Assembly (NCBI GenBank): GCA_003117195.1
Contig: BDSI01000071.1
Location: forward strand, 537,947 to 601,946
Length of the DNA stretch: 64,000 nt
DNA from: Eudorina sp. 2006-703-Eu-15
Lineage: Eukaryota; Chlorophyta; Chlorophyceae; Chlamydomonadales; Volvocaceae
Reading direction: 5' to 3'
Shown: positions 13,101-23,563 of the stretch, piece after piece
Numbering within the stretch: position 1 is the stretch's first letter
Layout of the letters: each line of letters starts with the position of its first letter
Notes under the pieces: model-generated
What the model was told of the DNA's origin: nothing
Databases searched by the model: none
Seen by the model: only the letters and a program-made list of their open reading frames with translations
Position numbers and translations under genes: made by a program

Positions 13101-14464
13101 AACGATCAGACAACACATGGATACACTGCACTGGAGGGTACGGTAGTCCGGGTGGAGGCACTGAACCGCACCAGCGGAGCGGGCACGGGTCGGGTCGGGT
13201 CGGGCCGGGTCGGGGCGCGTCGGGCTGGGCGGGGCGGAAAACACCTCGGACCCGAGGGCCCGGAGATCCGGGGGCGTGGCGCCCCACAGCCGGCACCCAC
13301 GCGCCCGGGTACGACATGTGGGGCTTTGTGTTCAGGAAAGACACCCGCCGGACGGAGCCCAGCGCCCCCGCCCCCTATGTGGGGCTTTGTGTGCGAGAGC
13401 CGGGTTCATGAGGGGGGTTGGACGCTTGGACTTGCAAGCCGGGCCCCCTACATGCGGCGGTGCAGTGCCCCATGTCCTCCGCCGGCAGCCCCCACCAGCC
13501 TCAGGCCGAAACCCTACTCCCGGTTCATCGCTACCTACCAAGTTGGCTGCTACCCCTCCTCCCCCCCCCCCACGTCCCTCGGGCCCCCAAGGCAGCTGGC
13601 AGCACACATTGACGGTGTGACCGCGTACGGCATTGCAAGCGGACGGTGTGACCGTGTACGGCGTTGCAAGCGGACGGTGTGACCGCGTACGGCGTTGCAA
13701 GCGGGCGGTGTGACCGCGTACGGCAGCTGAGTACAGCGCCCCACTAGGGTGGCAGCTCAGCGCGGCGGGGGGGGGGGGGATGCGCGGCAGCGGGTGTGCT
13801 CGGGCAGCACCGGGCACTGCCCGAGACACGCGGTACGAATGTACGACGCACCCAGGCGGCATCCACATCCGCGGGAGGCATGTCGCCCAGTTTGTCTGAC
13901 GTCAGTGCCGGCAGGGCTTGCAGCTCGGGCCAGTCGCACTGCGGGCGACCGGACCGTGAAGGGGGGGGCCCCCGGGCGGCAACACGCGGGGGTCAGGTGG
14001 GGTGGGGCAACAGCGGAGCGCCGTCAACGTCAACGCCGCCATGCTGCCATGACCGGATCCTCAGGGCCCTGTAAGGGCTGCTAGTGGGTGGCTGGGCGCT
14101 AACGCTGGGCAACCAGCCCAAGACGGGTGGTGCCGCGGAGTCGCTCTTCTCCACCCCAACCCCCTCTCCCCCGCAACTGGGTAGTAGCAAGCGTTACAAG
14201 GTGGACCCGAGTCCCTGGGTGCTGGGACGCGCGCAATTCGCCAAGGTGAAGCTGGGGCATCTGCCTCCTGGTGGTCTGCCGTACCTCATGTACCCTGCCG
14301 TAACGTGTCATGACTTGCCGTACCTCATGTGTCCTGCCGACCAGCAGCTCCGCAGCGCCCAGCGCCCGGACGGTGTCCGTCGCGCCGGGCAGCAGCGAGA
14401 GCACCCGCAGAGGCGGCGCTGGGGGCCCCGGCCCGGTGGTTCTCCCGGACGATCGCCCCTTCAT
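10178..14464 (-). CDS. BtuF/TroA-like ABC-type solute-binding protein (cobalamin/siderophore-binding family)
   Basis: Six minus-strand exons are 14464-14324, 13938-13852, 13038-12898, 11508-11334, 11013-10819 and 10485-10178 (TGA), coding 348 residues. All junction phases agree. ATG 14464 is the first Met after an in-frame TAA. Hallmarks in order are RVLSLLPGATDTVRALG and VGRTHE/CDWPELQALPALT (first lobe), SPYRTDVEELVRLRPDVILTQ, then PVVVHLGALEMEGVWADM. The second lobe follows with RVAVVQWPDPLFAAGGWVPQ, LVALAGANDVLG, ARPDVLVFALCGFDL and VVTDGLRVFSRPGPWLVPS. This is the periplasmic-binding fold of bacterial B12 and Fe-siderophore uptake, about the usual length plus a short Pro/Gly-rich N-terminus with no clear signal peptide. 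The ligand is not provable from sequence. No transporter partners lie nearby, so a role in cobalamin or metal-complex binding is inferred. Intron 3 (12897-11509) holds a dispersed repeat of about 0.5 kb. Confidence 0.88.
11534..11579 (-). repeat. short intronic repeat, family 1 copy
   Basis: In the sense of the host minus-strand gene this reads GCCCTGGCAGCAGCGCAG, then TGTAAATATGTCTACCAATT, ending before a pyrimidine-rich tract. It lies 26 bases upstream of the 3' splice site of the exon starting at 11508. Confidence 0.8.
11995..12508 (+). repeat. dispersed intronic repeat of about 0.5 kb, copy 1
   Basis: This is closely similar, in the same orientation, to 45367-45895. Shared landmarks are GAACGAACCCGG, CTCAGTATGCTTACGTGGTG, CTGCATAGCAATGG, CGCGCGGGCGCGTGGCGGCG, CCCGACCCAACCCGGAAAGA, GGTGGTAGACGGGGTAGCCG and ACGGACGACCGGGTGGCGGG. 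It lies in intron 3 of the minus-strand solute-binding-protein gene, antisense to it. No protein-coding content is recognised, so it is probably a non-autonomous mobile element. Confidence 0.85.
12733..12758 (-). repeat. short intronic repeat, family 3 copy
   Basis: The minus strand reads GTGTGTTTAATGAGAAGCCC. The same core occurs at 44482-44515 and, diverged, at 48456-48490 and 25386-25440. This copy is within about 165 bases of the 5' splice site (12897) of its host intron. Confidence 0.65.
13612..13724 (+). repeat. 31-bp minisatellite, about 3.6 copies
   Basis: Tandem copies of a 31-bp unit that begins ACGGTGTGACCGCGTACGGC. It lies inside intron 2 (13851-13039) of the minus-strand solute-binding-protein gene. 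Confidence 0.85.
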
Positions 14465-15170
14465 GACATGTGGACTTTAGATAATGATACCTGCCGCCGC
14501 AAATACGTGCACGCGGCGTTTGGAGGTTTGCGTCCAACCCAAACAAGGAGCGGTCAAGTCCCCCGCCGCCGTCACAGCGTGCGTTAGAGTGAGGCGTTAC
14601 TTTACAATGCAGTTGAGGTTTTTGGTAATGGTTGCTGAATAAAGCTGATTTCTTCAGTGCACATGCAGACCCAACAGGACGGTAGTTGTGGCACTCGGAG
14701 TACTCGGAACGTGATTAGGTCATGACAAAATATGATGAAGCACCTCCCAAATTAAGAATGACTTCGACGTGCAACGGTATGGGTTTGACAGTCAATCACT
14801 ACGTACTGCTGGTTTCGGCCAAGCTGTGAATCATATCCCTGCCGATGAATGCACGCTTGATCAGATATTAGTGTATACCCTGTGCCTGAACGAAAAACAG
14901 GAGAGCTGCAACGACAGCTCCACCACTACCTAACTGGTACAGTCAGCCTGTCACACCCCTGCACTCCCGGCGCAATTGCACCGTCGAAATTTTGCTGAAG
15001 ATATCCCGCGCTGACGTATTAGCTTAGTGTAAGGCATCGCAAAGCGTGTTCGTACGGTGTCTGCGGATTTTACACGCTCGGCCTCCAATGCCTCCCTGAA
15101 CTCTGACGTTATGGACACACACATCCCTCGTCTACCGCGGGTCTGGTGAGGGACAGCTGCGAAGGCCAGC
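14465..15170. promoter_or_regulatory. divergent promoter region
   Basis: This 0.7-kb gap separates the start codons of the minus-strand solute-binding-protein gene and the plus-strand NYN gene. The middle (about 14590-15030) is markedly AT-richer than the surrounding exons. Both promoters are inferred to be here; no specific box is claimed. Confidence 0.5.
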
Positions 15171-18100
15171 ATGATGCCATCAGCCGGGCGACGGCTGGGT
15201 GTGGGCTGCGAGCGGCCGCCGACTCGCGGGTCCGCCCTGCGGCCCCACCTCCCCCTCCACCTCCACCTAAGACCGCCAGAATCCAATCGCCCACCAGCTA
15301 TGACAACCACCGCGCAACGCTGCACAGCCACGGCGACCGCCTGCACATCTCCAGCGACGGGCCCCCGCCCCACAGCCCCGCCGCCTCGCCCCTCCACGGC
15401 CCTGTCGTCCCACCGTCTCTCCCCGGCTCCTCCCCGCGCCTCCCCCACCCGTCCAGCAGCCCCTCTCTTCCGCCGGCGAGAATGCGCCCCCAGCCCCAGC
15501 CCCAGCCCCGTCTCCGTCTCCGTCCCGTTCGCCAGCCCCATCCACAGCAACGTTCATCCGGCAGGCCGCGGCGGTCTGCGGGTGCGCGGCTGCTGCTGCT
15601 GCTGCTGCTCCGCGCCGGCGGGTCGCTCAGCAGGCGTCGCCGCCTCCAGGGAGGGGGAGGGGGAGGGGGAGGGCGGCCAAGTCCCGGGCCCCGGGGGCCT
15701 CTCGACACATCTCAGCCTCGGGCCGGCTGGACCTCCGAACCTGCCTCCGCATGCGCCCGCGCCAACAAGACACAGCCCGGGGCAGGGGCAGGGGCAGGGG
15801 CAGGGGGAGGTGCCTTCGGTGGCTGGCGCACCCAAACCCCCGCGCCCTCGGCGATCCAAGCCGCACCCACGCGCACCGACCGGTGCGGTGGCCGGGGCTC
15901 CAGAACCAGCACCGGCAACGGACGGAACCCGCTCCGAAACCGCCAGGAGGAGACCGGGTCGGCGACCGCCGCGGGTGGAGCGGGCGGGTGGGAGTTCGCC
16001 GCAGCTGAGGAGCAGTACGGAACGGCCGGCAGCAGCTGTCGGGGCGGATGGTGAGGGCGAGGCTTTAGGGTTCAGGCCCGTGGGTACGACAGGGGCGGGT
16101 GAGGCGCCGGGGGCGGGGTCGGGGGCGGCGACGGCGGTGCGGCAGCGACAGCGGCCCGCGCGGAGGCTTCCGTGGCGGGTTGCGGATGAGGAGATCCTCG
16201 CCCCGGAACCATCGGCGGCGGGGACAGCGGCGGCTGACGGCGGCTCGGTCCGACGGGCTGCGGCGGCGGCGGCAGGCGCTGCCGGCGGCGGCGGCGGCGG
16301 CGGTGCCGCCGCCGCCGCCGCATCGGCCACTGCGCTTGTGTCGGCGCCGCCGCCCACTGCCCAATCTGACGGCAGCGCCGACGACTCCCCCGGGCCGGGG
16401 CCGCGACCCTGGTCGGTGGCGTCGTCGTCATCGGAGCCGCGGAGTCGGGGTCGCGGGCGCCGAACTGCGCCCACCCAACTGCCCCGCACCCAGGCGCACG
16501 CCGCAGAGCAGTCAGCGTCCACTCAGAGCACGGATGCGGCCCAGTGGGAGGCGGCCGCGCCGGGGGCTGCGCGTCCTCCCCACGCTGCCGCGGCCGCGTC
16601 CTCTTCCCCTGCCCTGCTCCCTGCGTCCCCCGCCTCCTCCCCCTCCCCCGCCTCCTCCTCCTCCCCCGCCTCCTCCTCCTCCCCCGTCTCCTCCTCCGTG
16701 TACGTGTTTTGGGACCTGGACAACAAGTACCCCGAGACACTTGACCACCGGGGGCTGCTGGACCGAATGAGGTGCGGGCGGGTGGGCGGCTGGGCTGCCG
16801 GTGTGTGGGGGGGGTGGGCTGACCGAATGAGGTGGGGGCGGCTGGGCTGTCGGTGGGCCAGGAAGACACGCGGGCAGGGCAGATCGGAACCGAGGGGGGA
16901 AAAGGGTTTGGTAGACGCATCCAAGTGCGCTGGCGGCCAGAGCCAGGGTCCGGTGACACGTGGACTGCGCCGGGATCGCCATCCGTGTGGTGCCTCCCGC
17001 GTTGTGACCAGTTACTGACTGGGAGGACAATTGCTGAAACGAAAAAGAGTTCACCTAACGCCGGGACTGCTGGGCCGGGTGTGGGAAGCGGGCAGGGGGA
17101 GCGGGGTAGCAGGGGAGAGGGGAAACGGGGGAGCGGGGCCAAGCTCTGCTCAGGAGTGATCTTGAAGGGACTGGGGGGAGGGGAGAGGGCCGCGTGCGGT
17201 CTGGGACTTGGAGGAAAGGGTTGCCCCGTGTATGCAGGACACGCGAAAGCGCTGATGATGCTGATGATGCTGATGATGACCAAAGGGCCTGGTACCCAAC
17301 CCCCACAACCCTCCCGCGCTTGGATGAGGGCGTGGGAGGCCATCCGGATTCGGTGGCCCTCCCTGTCCTCCTCCCCACCACCTCAGAACACCTGGCTCCG
17401 CCCGCGTGCCCCTCTAAACCCCTCTTCACCCCCCCGAAACCCCCGGCCAGGGACTTGCTCCATCGGTACGGCAGAGTGGCCGAGATCCGTGCGTATGCCA
17501 ATTTCCACACACTCAACTTCGTGCCGCAAATCTGGCAGGAGGCGATGGCGCTGGGGACGGAGGTGGGCCGGGCAGGGGGCCGGGGAGGGGGGCCGGGGAG
17601 ATGGGCTGGGGAGGGGGGACTCCGTACCCCGCACTCCGCACTCCGCAGGTAGCGCTCGCAGCCGCTGTCCCGGGGCCTTCCCCTGCTGGGCTGTCAGTCA
17701 GTTGAGGCTGCGAGACCACGCCCTCCCCTCTCTAACCTGACACACACACACACACACACACACACACAGCTTCGGCTAACGGCTGCCATGGCTCTACTCT
17801 GGTTTGGATAAGCCAAATCAGGGATTTAGTTGTCTACACCGTGGCGTGAAATTACCGGTTAGGTTCCAACGGTACCGGAATAAGTAACGCACTTGTTCCG
17901 CCGCCGGCCGTATGCGTCCTTTCCATTATAATTTCCCACAGTCTGCTTTCCATATATATAAAAACAAAATTTTTGCACGAACGCACGTTAAACGCGTGCA
18001 TGCCCCCGTTGCCGGACCTGCACCCCGACGACCATGCCGCATGGCAAGCGCGCGCGCAAGCGCTCCGCGACGCCGGCAAGCAAGACGGATGGATACCACA

Positions 18101-21100
18101 CGGCCGACGCGTCCTGCGGCTGCTGCGCAGCAGCCCCGCGCCCGCGGCGTTGGCTCAGCTCCTGGCCCTTCGGCTTTGCTATCTTGGCCAGCCTGCTCAC
18201 GATCAGCTCCTGGCCGCCCCCGGCACCCCGGGCGTGGTCTACGCCGTCTTTCAGCTCCCGGGCGGCCGCAAACGTAAGGCCTCCACACCCCCTGCCCCCG
18301 TCTACGTCGGCCACACCTCCGACACCGCCTTCGAGCGGCTACGTCAACACGTCTACACTGCCGGTTGGAAGCTCTCCACCGGCCGGACCGCACCACGTTT
18401 CTATCACTGGCTGTGTGACGTCGGCATCGAGCGCATCGTCATCCTGCCCCTGGAAGTGGTCTCCCTGCCCGGCGGACTCGGCCACGTCGCGCCCCAGCCC
18501 TTCGTCACCGCCATCCTCCGGGCCACCAGCGTCGCTTTCGTCCGCCAATGTTGTCACCGCCGCCGCCACCCACTCCTGTCCCAACGCCCAGCAACCGTAC
18601 ATCGAAATTACGACCACGCTCTACCCCGACCGCCCCGCCCGCAAACCGCACCATTCCGTTGCGTTCATTGCCACACCGCCTCGCCACCGCTACCGCCGTA
18701 TCCAAAACACTGTCACCCGCGTCCTGTCCCTCCCGGAGTTCAATACTCTCTTCGCCACCCTCCTCGACTCCACCTTCATCCGTTTCGGCCCCGCCCTCGT
18801 CCAGCAGACCTGCGGTGTCCCCATGGGTATCTCCGCGGCCCCCCTCATCGCCAACCTCTTCCTGGCCTGGTACGAGTACGCCTTCCTCCGGCAGAGCCTT
18901 GACCCCGCCCTCTCCCCGCCGCCCGCGCCATCCTCGCCGCCTTCCGGTTCTCCGTGCGCTTCCTCGACGACCTCCTCTCCCTGCACAACCCGTACCTCGC
19001 CGCCCTCCTGTACACCACCGCCACGCTGCTCGGCCTCCGCGGCATCTACCCACCGGTCCTGCGCGTCGAGCCACAGCTCCACCCCCACCTCGCCCACGAC
19101 ACGATGCCCTTCCTGGACCTCCTCCTGGTCCCCACCCCCGGCACCGCCTTCTGTCGGCTCCATACTCAGCTGTACGACAAGCGCGTCCAACCCGCCTTCG
19201 CCAGCGTCCGCCTCACCCGGTTTGTGCACTCCACGTCCAATGTCAACGAATCCTGCAAACGTAATATCCTCACCGCCCAGTTCCACCGCCTCCGTCGCGT
19301 CATCACCGACCCGCCCCACTTCTGCCTTGAGATCGCCCTCGTCATCAACGCCCTCGCCGCCCAAGGGTACCCACGCGACCGCATGGTGGCCCAGCTCCGC
19401 ACCCTGGTTGCAGCGTCCCCGTTCCTCTACCACCACGCCAGGCGTGCCCCCGGCTTCGACCTCTTCGCACTGGCCCGTGCCCACCTGTCGCCCCGCTGAC
19501 TGGCCGCCGCTCACCGCCGCGCCGTCGCCGCTGAGGCTCGCGGCGGCCCGCCTGGACCCCGCCGCAGCTGCGCCGCCGTCGTGCCCCGCCCTGATCGTGT
19601 AACACTTCTGGTGCTGATCCGCCCCCGCCGACGCCTCCCGTACGCCGCGTCCCCTGCCTCCTCCCTACACGCCCCAGCCCGCCCGCATCCGCTCGGCCCT
19701 TGCACTAGCACGTCCCCCTGCCAGCTCGCCTCCGCTACCATCCGACGCAACCCGCCGGCACCGCACTGCAGCGGCGCCGCGCCGGCTCGACGGTGCTGTG
19801 GGGATCCGGCTTGTCCGGACCGCACACCGTCAGCATACCCCCCTCCGCCCACACACGCTTCGCTTGCCGTACTGCCCCTGCCGTACCTGCCGTACGACCC
19901 GCCGTACGACCCGCGGCTACTCCCCTTATCCCTGCCGCGCGTCCCTCCCCGCCTCTTTCGCCGCGCCGCCTCTCCGTCACGCACACTGGTCACTTATTCC
20001 TGTCTTTGATAAAAAATTTTACCATCTTTAGCCTGCCTTCACATCCTCTCTGCCTTGCCCCCCTACATGTGCACTGCCGGCGACTACCCTACCGCTGGCC
20101 TTCCGACTCCGGTTAGGTGGGTATTGTCGCTTTCGGGTTCGCGTTTCTTGTCCTTTCGCTGCTTTGATCGTGGGTCTGCTGTTGCATCCTTGTTTGCGCA
20201 CGCCCATCGACGAGGCGGCGCGGCGCGCACACACGCCTTGGAGCCCGGACGCTGGCGCCGTAATCTCGACGTTCCTCCCCAGCTGCATCTCCAGCAACCG
20301 GTTTGACCTCGGGCTGGGTCGGGTCCTGCTGTCCCTTGCATGTCCGTCGCCGCCCCGCGTGGGCCGCCCGCACAGCCGCGACTCTCCATTACGGGGACAC
20401 AATGTCTTTGCTTCTGCTTTATCGCATGTCGCCCCTCTTTTCTATATACACGTCCCCGGCCTGTCGGCAACGCGCAGCCAACGGCCTCACTCGTCCGCGT
20501 GCGCAATTAGGGTCCTCGCAAGTCGTGTCTCTCGGTTTATTTTAACACACACACACACACACACACACATACACACTCCCGGGCACCCGCGTTATCACAC
20601 CCGCGTTATCCGCACATATGTCATTACCCCACCGGCCGCTGGTACACTGGCGTCCCTTCCATACACTACCGTACTGCACCCATGCCGCGTTCGTACGCGT
20701 CCCTGCCTACAAATCCCTCCTTCCGCGATTCTCACCCGTAGCCGCGCCACCACCATAGTAACCTGTTTGCTTTCATCCTGTTTGCTTTCATCCTGTTTGC
20801 TTTCACCTTGTCTAGTTCCTGTATTTTGTCTTGCTCCCTTCCGCTTTGCCTCACAACTTGCTTCCTTCCGCGTTCCCGCATGATGGACGACCGACGCTGC
20901 TTCCCTGGGGACCGTCACCATATATTCGTCATACATTTTACAGGTCGGTAACCAATCCGTTTGCGTGCGTCGTGCGTCTCCATATTTAGTATTTGCGGTA
21001 TGATTTGCCTTGCGGTGGTGGCGCGGCTGCCTTGTCCGCGCGCCGGCATATGGTAAGTTTTTCCTCGCAGGTTCTATGGTAAGTATATTGCCACCTGGGA

Positions 21101-23563
21101 TCGGGCGGGCGGGCGGGTTGCAATTCTAAACACACACACACACACACACATTCGTGTCTCTCGGTTTATTTTAACACATTCCCTGGCTGTCACACATCTG
21201 GGCCACCACCCACCAGGCAATATCTGCGTTGCCGTACGTACGGGGAATGCCGCACGGTTTGCCGTACGGGGGATGCCCTACCGCACCTCGCCCTTCTCCC
21301 CACCGACCCTTCCCAGCTATGAAACATCTCTAGGGCCCCGCCGCACAGAAGCGACTTGCCTACGACCGGTATGTGTCATGCGTTGCTTACTCTGGGTTTT
21401 CAATGACAGTCTCTTTCCCGCCCGGCCGCTCTCTTCCCCCTCCCCCCCTCCCTCCCTCCCTCCCTGTATCGGTCTGCACCGTATTCCGATCGGACAGTTG
21501 CTCTGACAGCAGCGCAGCTTCAATATGTCTACCGAATCCCTCCCCCTCGCCCTCTCGCCCTCTCCCTCCCCGCCGTGTTCCCTCCCCCCCACCCCTGTAC
21601 CCAGCACCCGCTGGCGACCGAGACCCCGCGCTGCCCCCTCTGCGGCGCCAAGTTCCGCGACCCGTCCCGCCTGGACAAGCACTTCCGACAGCTGCACGCG
21701 CGGGAGCACCGCAAGCGGCTCAGCCACGCGCCCCTCGCCAAGGAGTACGCGCAGCGCGGCGGGCCTGCCAGGCAAGCCGCGCCGGGTCCCCCTTGGGGAG
21801 GGGGGGGAAGCGGACGGGGAACGGGGGCACATTGGGAAGGGCGGCGGCGGAAAGCATCGCAGGTTCTCGGCAGGGTGCCGAACGCGGCGCGCACAACGGA
21901 CCGGCTTGCATTCGGGCAGCGGGGAGGAGGAATGCGTGGCGTCTTTATTGACATGAAAAGGGGGAATGCGCTGCGTCGGGGTCGGGGTCGGGGCGGGGAG
22001 TGTGTTAAGTGGTGATGAGGTGCGGGCGGGAAGGGTGCGACGGACATCCAGGAAGCCACCCGGGGCTGCCACCCACGGGCGCGCCCACCCACGCCCGCCT
22101 GTGCGGGCTGCCAAACTGCCGTTACGGGCCGACGCGGGCCGGAGTTACAGACATACGGTCCCAATTACAGATGTACGGACCCAATTACAGATGTACGGAC
22201 CCAAATAGAGACGTACTGACCCAAATAGAGACGTATGGACCCTACGGCGACTGTCAGCTGCGGGATCACTCACCTCGGCTCGGTTTCTGCCCGCCCCATC
22301 CGCCCACATCTGTGATATGGCAGAAACGATGAGATCCCCAGCAGCAGCACCAGCAGCAGCAGCGGCAGCGGCCCCCCCCCGGAGCACGTAGCCGCCCAGC
22401 CGGGGTACGCAGGCCGGCAAGGGGTTGGCGACACAGCTAAAACCCCGCATGCAAATTAAGTCTCATTACCCAAACCCGAACCCCTCCCCTTCGCACCTAC
22501 AAGACAGACCGCCCGCTTGCCCTGCGCCCACCACCCGGCCGCCCAGCCCGCCCCGTGCCCGGCTCCCCCCTCTCACCTCCCCACCCCCCTTCTACCCCCT
22601 CCACGTCTGGGCTGTCTCTTAATACACCCTCCCCCACCCCCCTCCTCACCCTTCAGGTACGGCACGGCCGCCCGCCAGGTCCTGGGCCGGCGGCGCGGGT
22701 ACGACCTGCGGGGCATCCTGGCGAGTCTGGGTGTCCGGGTGGTTGAGGTGCCCATAGGGCCCCAGAGGGCGGATGTGGTGCTGCAGCAGGAGGCGGTGGA
22801 GCGGATCCGCGAGTCGGCCGAGAGCAGCCGGGTGAGGAGGAGGGAAAGGGGGAGCCAGGGAGGGGCCAGGGGGGAGCCAGGGAGGGGCCAGGGAGGGGTC
22901 AGGGAGGGGTCAGGGAGGGGCCAGGGGGGAGCCAGGGAGGGGACCGGATAAAAGGGACCTCGCGAGCCGGGTTCTGCAGGGTACCGAGGCAGGCGGATGG
23001 GGGTGGAGGCCACAGGATGCGCCCCAAGGGGAGCTCCGCATAGCACGAGGAAAGGGAGGCAAAACCGTCGTTTGGTTGGGGGTTCATTGGCAGGGAATCA
23101 AGTCGGAGGGAAGGTGCGGGCTGACCGCCAGGGGTTGGGGTAACCATACCGGTTCGGTTGTTCGTCGTACCCTCCGGGCGTCGATGATGCGGGGAAGGGG
23201 AAAGGCCGGGTGACACCGCGGACGGGCGCTGACTTTGACCCGTCGCCTACCGCCTCTGCCAACACACCCGCACCCGCCGCCGCACCCGCACCCGCCGGCC
23301 AGGTTACGTCCTCGCCCGGAGGGCCTCCTCTTTCCCCTGCTCTGTCCCCGCCCCCTCCTCCTCCTTCCCCTCCGTCTCCTCCTCCTCCCCCTCCTCCCCC
23401 CGCTGTCCGCCGGGTGTTAGCCCTGGTGTCCGACGACCACGGCTTCGAGGCGCTGCTCAAGCTGGCGGCCTCGGCGGGCTGGGGCACGGTGGTGATCTCC
23501 AACACGGGATTCAAGAACGCGGCGGCCCGGGTGCCCTGGGCGGAGGTGGCCAGGCGGCTGTAG
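15171..23563 (+). CDS. NYN-domain nuclease with embedded C2H2 zinc finger (plant-type)
   Basis: Five plus-strand exons are 15171-16771, 17451-17562, 21605-21771, 22657-22831 and 23303-23563 (TAG), coding about 771 residues. All phases agree; an in-frame TGA precedes the ATG at 15171, although a later Met could be used. Residues 1-509 are a Pro/Ser/Ala low-complexity leader. The NYN (PIN-like) fold starts at about 510 with VYVFWDLDNKYP, whose Asp residues are candidate metal ligands, and continues with GRVAEIRAYANFHTLNFVPQ. A C2H2 finger, CPLCGAKFRDPSRLDKHFRQ plus LH, lies at about 581-602. The fold resumes with RRRGYDLRGILASLGVRVVE and ends with LALVSDDHGFEALLKLA and a VPWAEV tail. This order matches land-plant proteins annotated as putative endonuclease with C2H2 finger, so RNA cleavage is inferred. 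The donor at 21772 is GC, not GT. The start of the last exon is the least certain boundary. Confidence 0.85.
17739..17768 (+). repeat. (CA)n microsatellite at 5' side of retroelement
   Basis: A run of about 14 CA dinucleotides lies immediately upstream of the Penelope-like element. A second run follows its 3' end at 20546. Confidence 0.9.
17973..18590 (+). pseudogene. GIY-YIG endonuclease segment of Penelope-like element
   Basis: The frame beginning at Met 17973 (or 18000) contains PGVVYAVFQLPGG and APVYVGHTSD, spaced like the GIY and YIG strands. FERLRQHVYTAGWKL with the expected Arg and RFYHWLCDVGIERIVILPLE follow. It would make the target-site nick in a living element. The frame runs on to 18902, but the reverse-transcriptase homology continues in the next frame from about 18585. 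Confidence 0.7.
18585..19499 (+). pseudogene. reverse-transcriptase segment of Penelope-like element, frameshifted
   Basis: The first part (frame of 18034, about 18585-18905) reads FNTLFATLLDSTFIRFGPAL, then the motif B stretch and WYEYAFLRQ. The homology then moves to the frame of 18954 with RFLDDLLSLHNPYL (catalytic DD), MPFLDLLLVPTPG, FVHSTSNVNESCKRNILTAQ and LVINALAAQGYP, which fit the Penelope-like thumb region. It ends with TGA at 19497. The fingers and catalytic motif A expected between the endonuclease and FNTLF are absent, so an internal deletion is inferred. Confidence 0.75.
20523..20573 (+). repeat. element 3' tail plus (CA)n
   Basis: A 27-bp sequence starting TCGTGTCTCTCGGTTTATTT runs into CACACA repeats. 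The same 27 bp recurs at 21152-21178, which marks it as a recurrent 3' end of this element type. Confidence 0.75.
20762..20806 (+). repeat. 15-bp tandem repeat, three copies
   Basis: Three tandem copies of CCTGTTTGCTTTCAT, the last diverged, in the long NYN intron. Confidence 0.85.
21129..21178 (+). repeat. (CA)n followed by second copy of element tail
   Basis: A run of about 10 CA is followed by the same 27-bp tail seen at 20523 and then by ACATTCC. It may be an extremely 5'-truncated insertion of the same retroelement into a CA tract. Confidence 0.6.
21498..21547 (+). repeat. short intronic repeat, family 1 copy
   Basis: Reads GCTCTGACAGCAGCGCAGCT, then TCAATATGTCTACCGAATCC, followed by a long pyrimidine tract. 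It ends about 58 bases before the 3' splice site at 21605 and is in the sense orientation of the NYN gene. Confidence 0.8.
21940..21956 (-). repeat. short intronic repeat, family 4 copy (partial)
   Basis: The plus strand reads GCGTCTTTATTGACATG, the complement of the family 4 core GTCAATAAAGACAGC. It lies in the 5' part of the NYN intron 21772-22656. Confidence 0.45.
22160..22245 (+). repeat. 20-bp minisatellite, about 4-5 copies
   Basis: Tandem copies of CCCAATTACAGATGTACGGA, diverging to CCCAAATAGAGACGTATGGA, inside the third intron of the NYN gene. Confidence 0.85.

Larger units (their letters stand above)
17769..20548 (+). mobile_element. Penelope-like retroelement relic with N-terminal GIY-YIG domain
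   Basis: An element of about 2.8 kb between two CA microsatellites, in the sense orientation inside intron 2 of the NYN gene. It has a leader of about 0.2 kb, a GIY-YIG-like endonuclease segment, a reverse-transcriptase segment with motifs B (QTCGVPMGISAAPLIANLFL) and C (RFLDDLL), and about 1 kb of 3' non-coding sequence. The endonuclease lies before, not after, the reverse transcriptase, which is the permuted order reported for the Chlamys/Naiad clade of Penelope-like elements in the green lineage. Two frame changes (about 18590 and 18910) and the lack of an RT motif A show it is dead. The outer limits are inferred from the CA runs and the shared tail sequence. Confidence 0.8.

Noticed and set aside
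17973..19499. Treating the GIY-YIG and RT as an intact host gene
   Set aside because: Two frame changes, missing RT motif A and position within another gene's intron indicate a dead retroelement.
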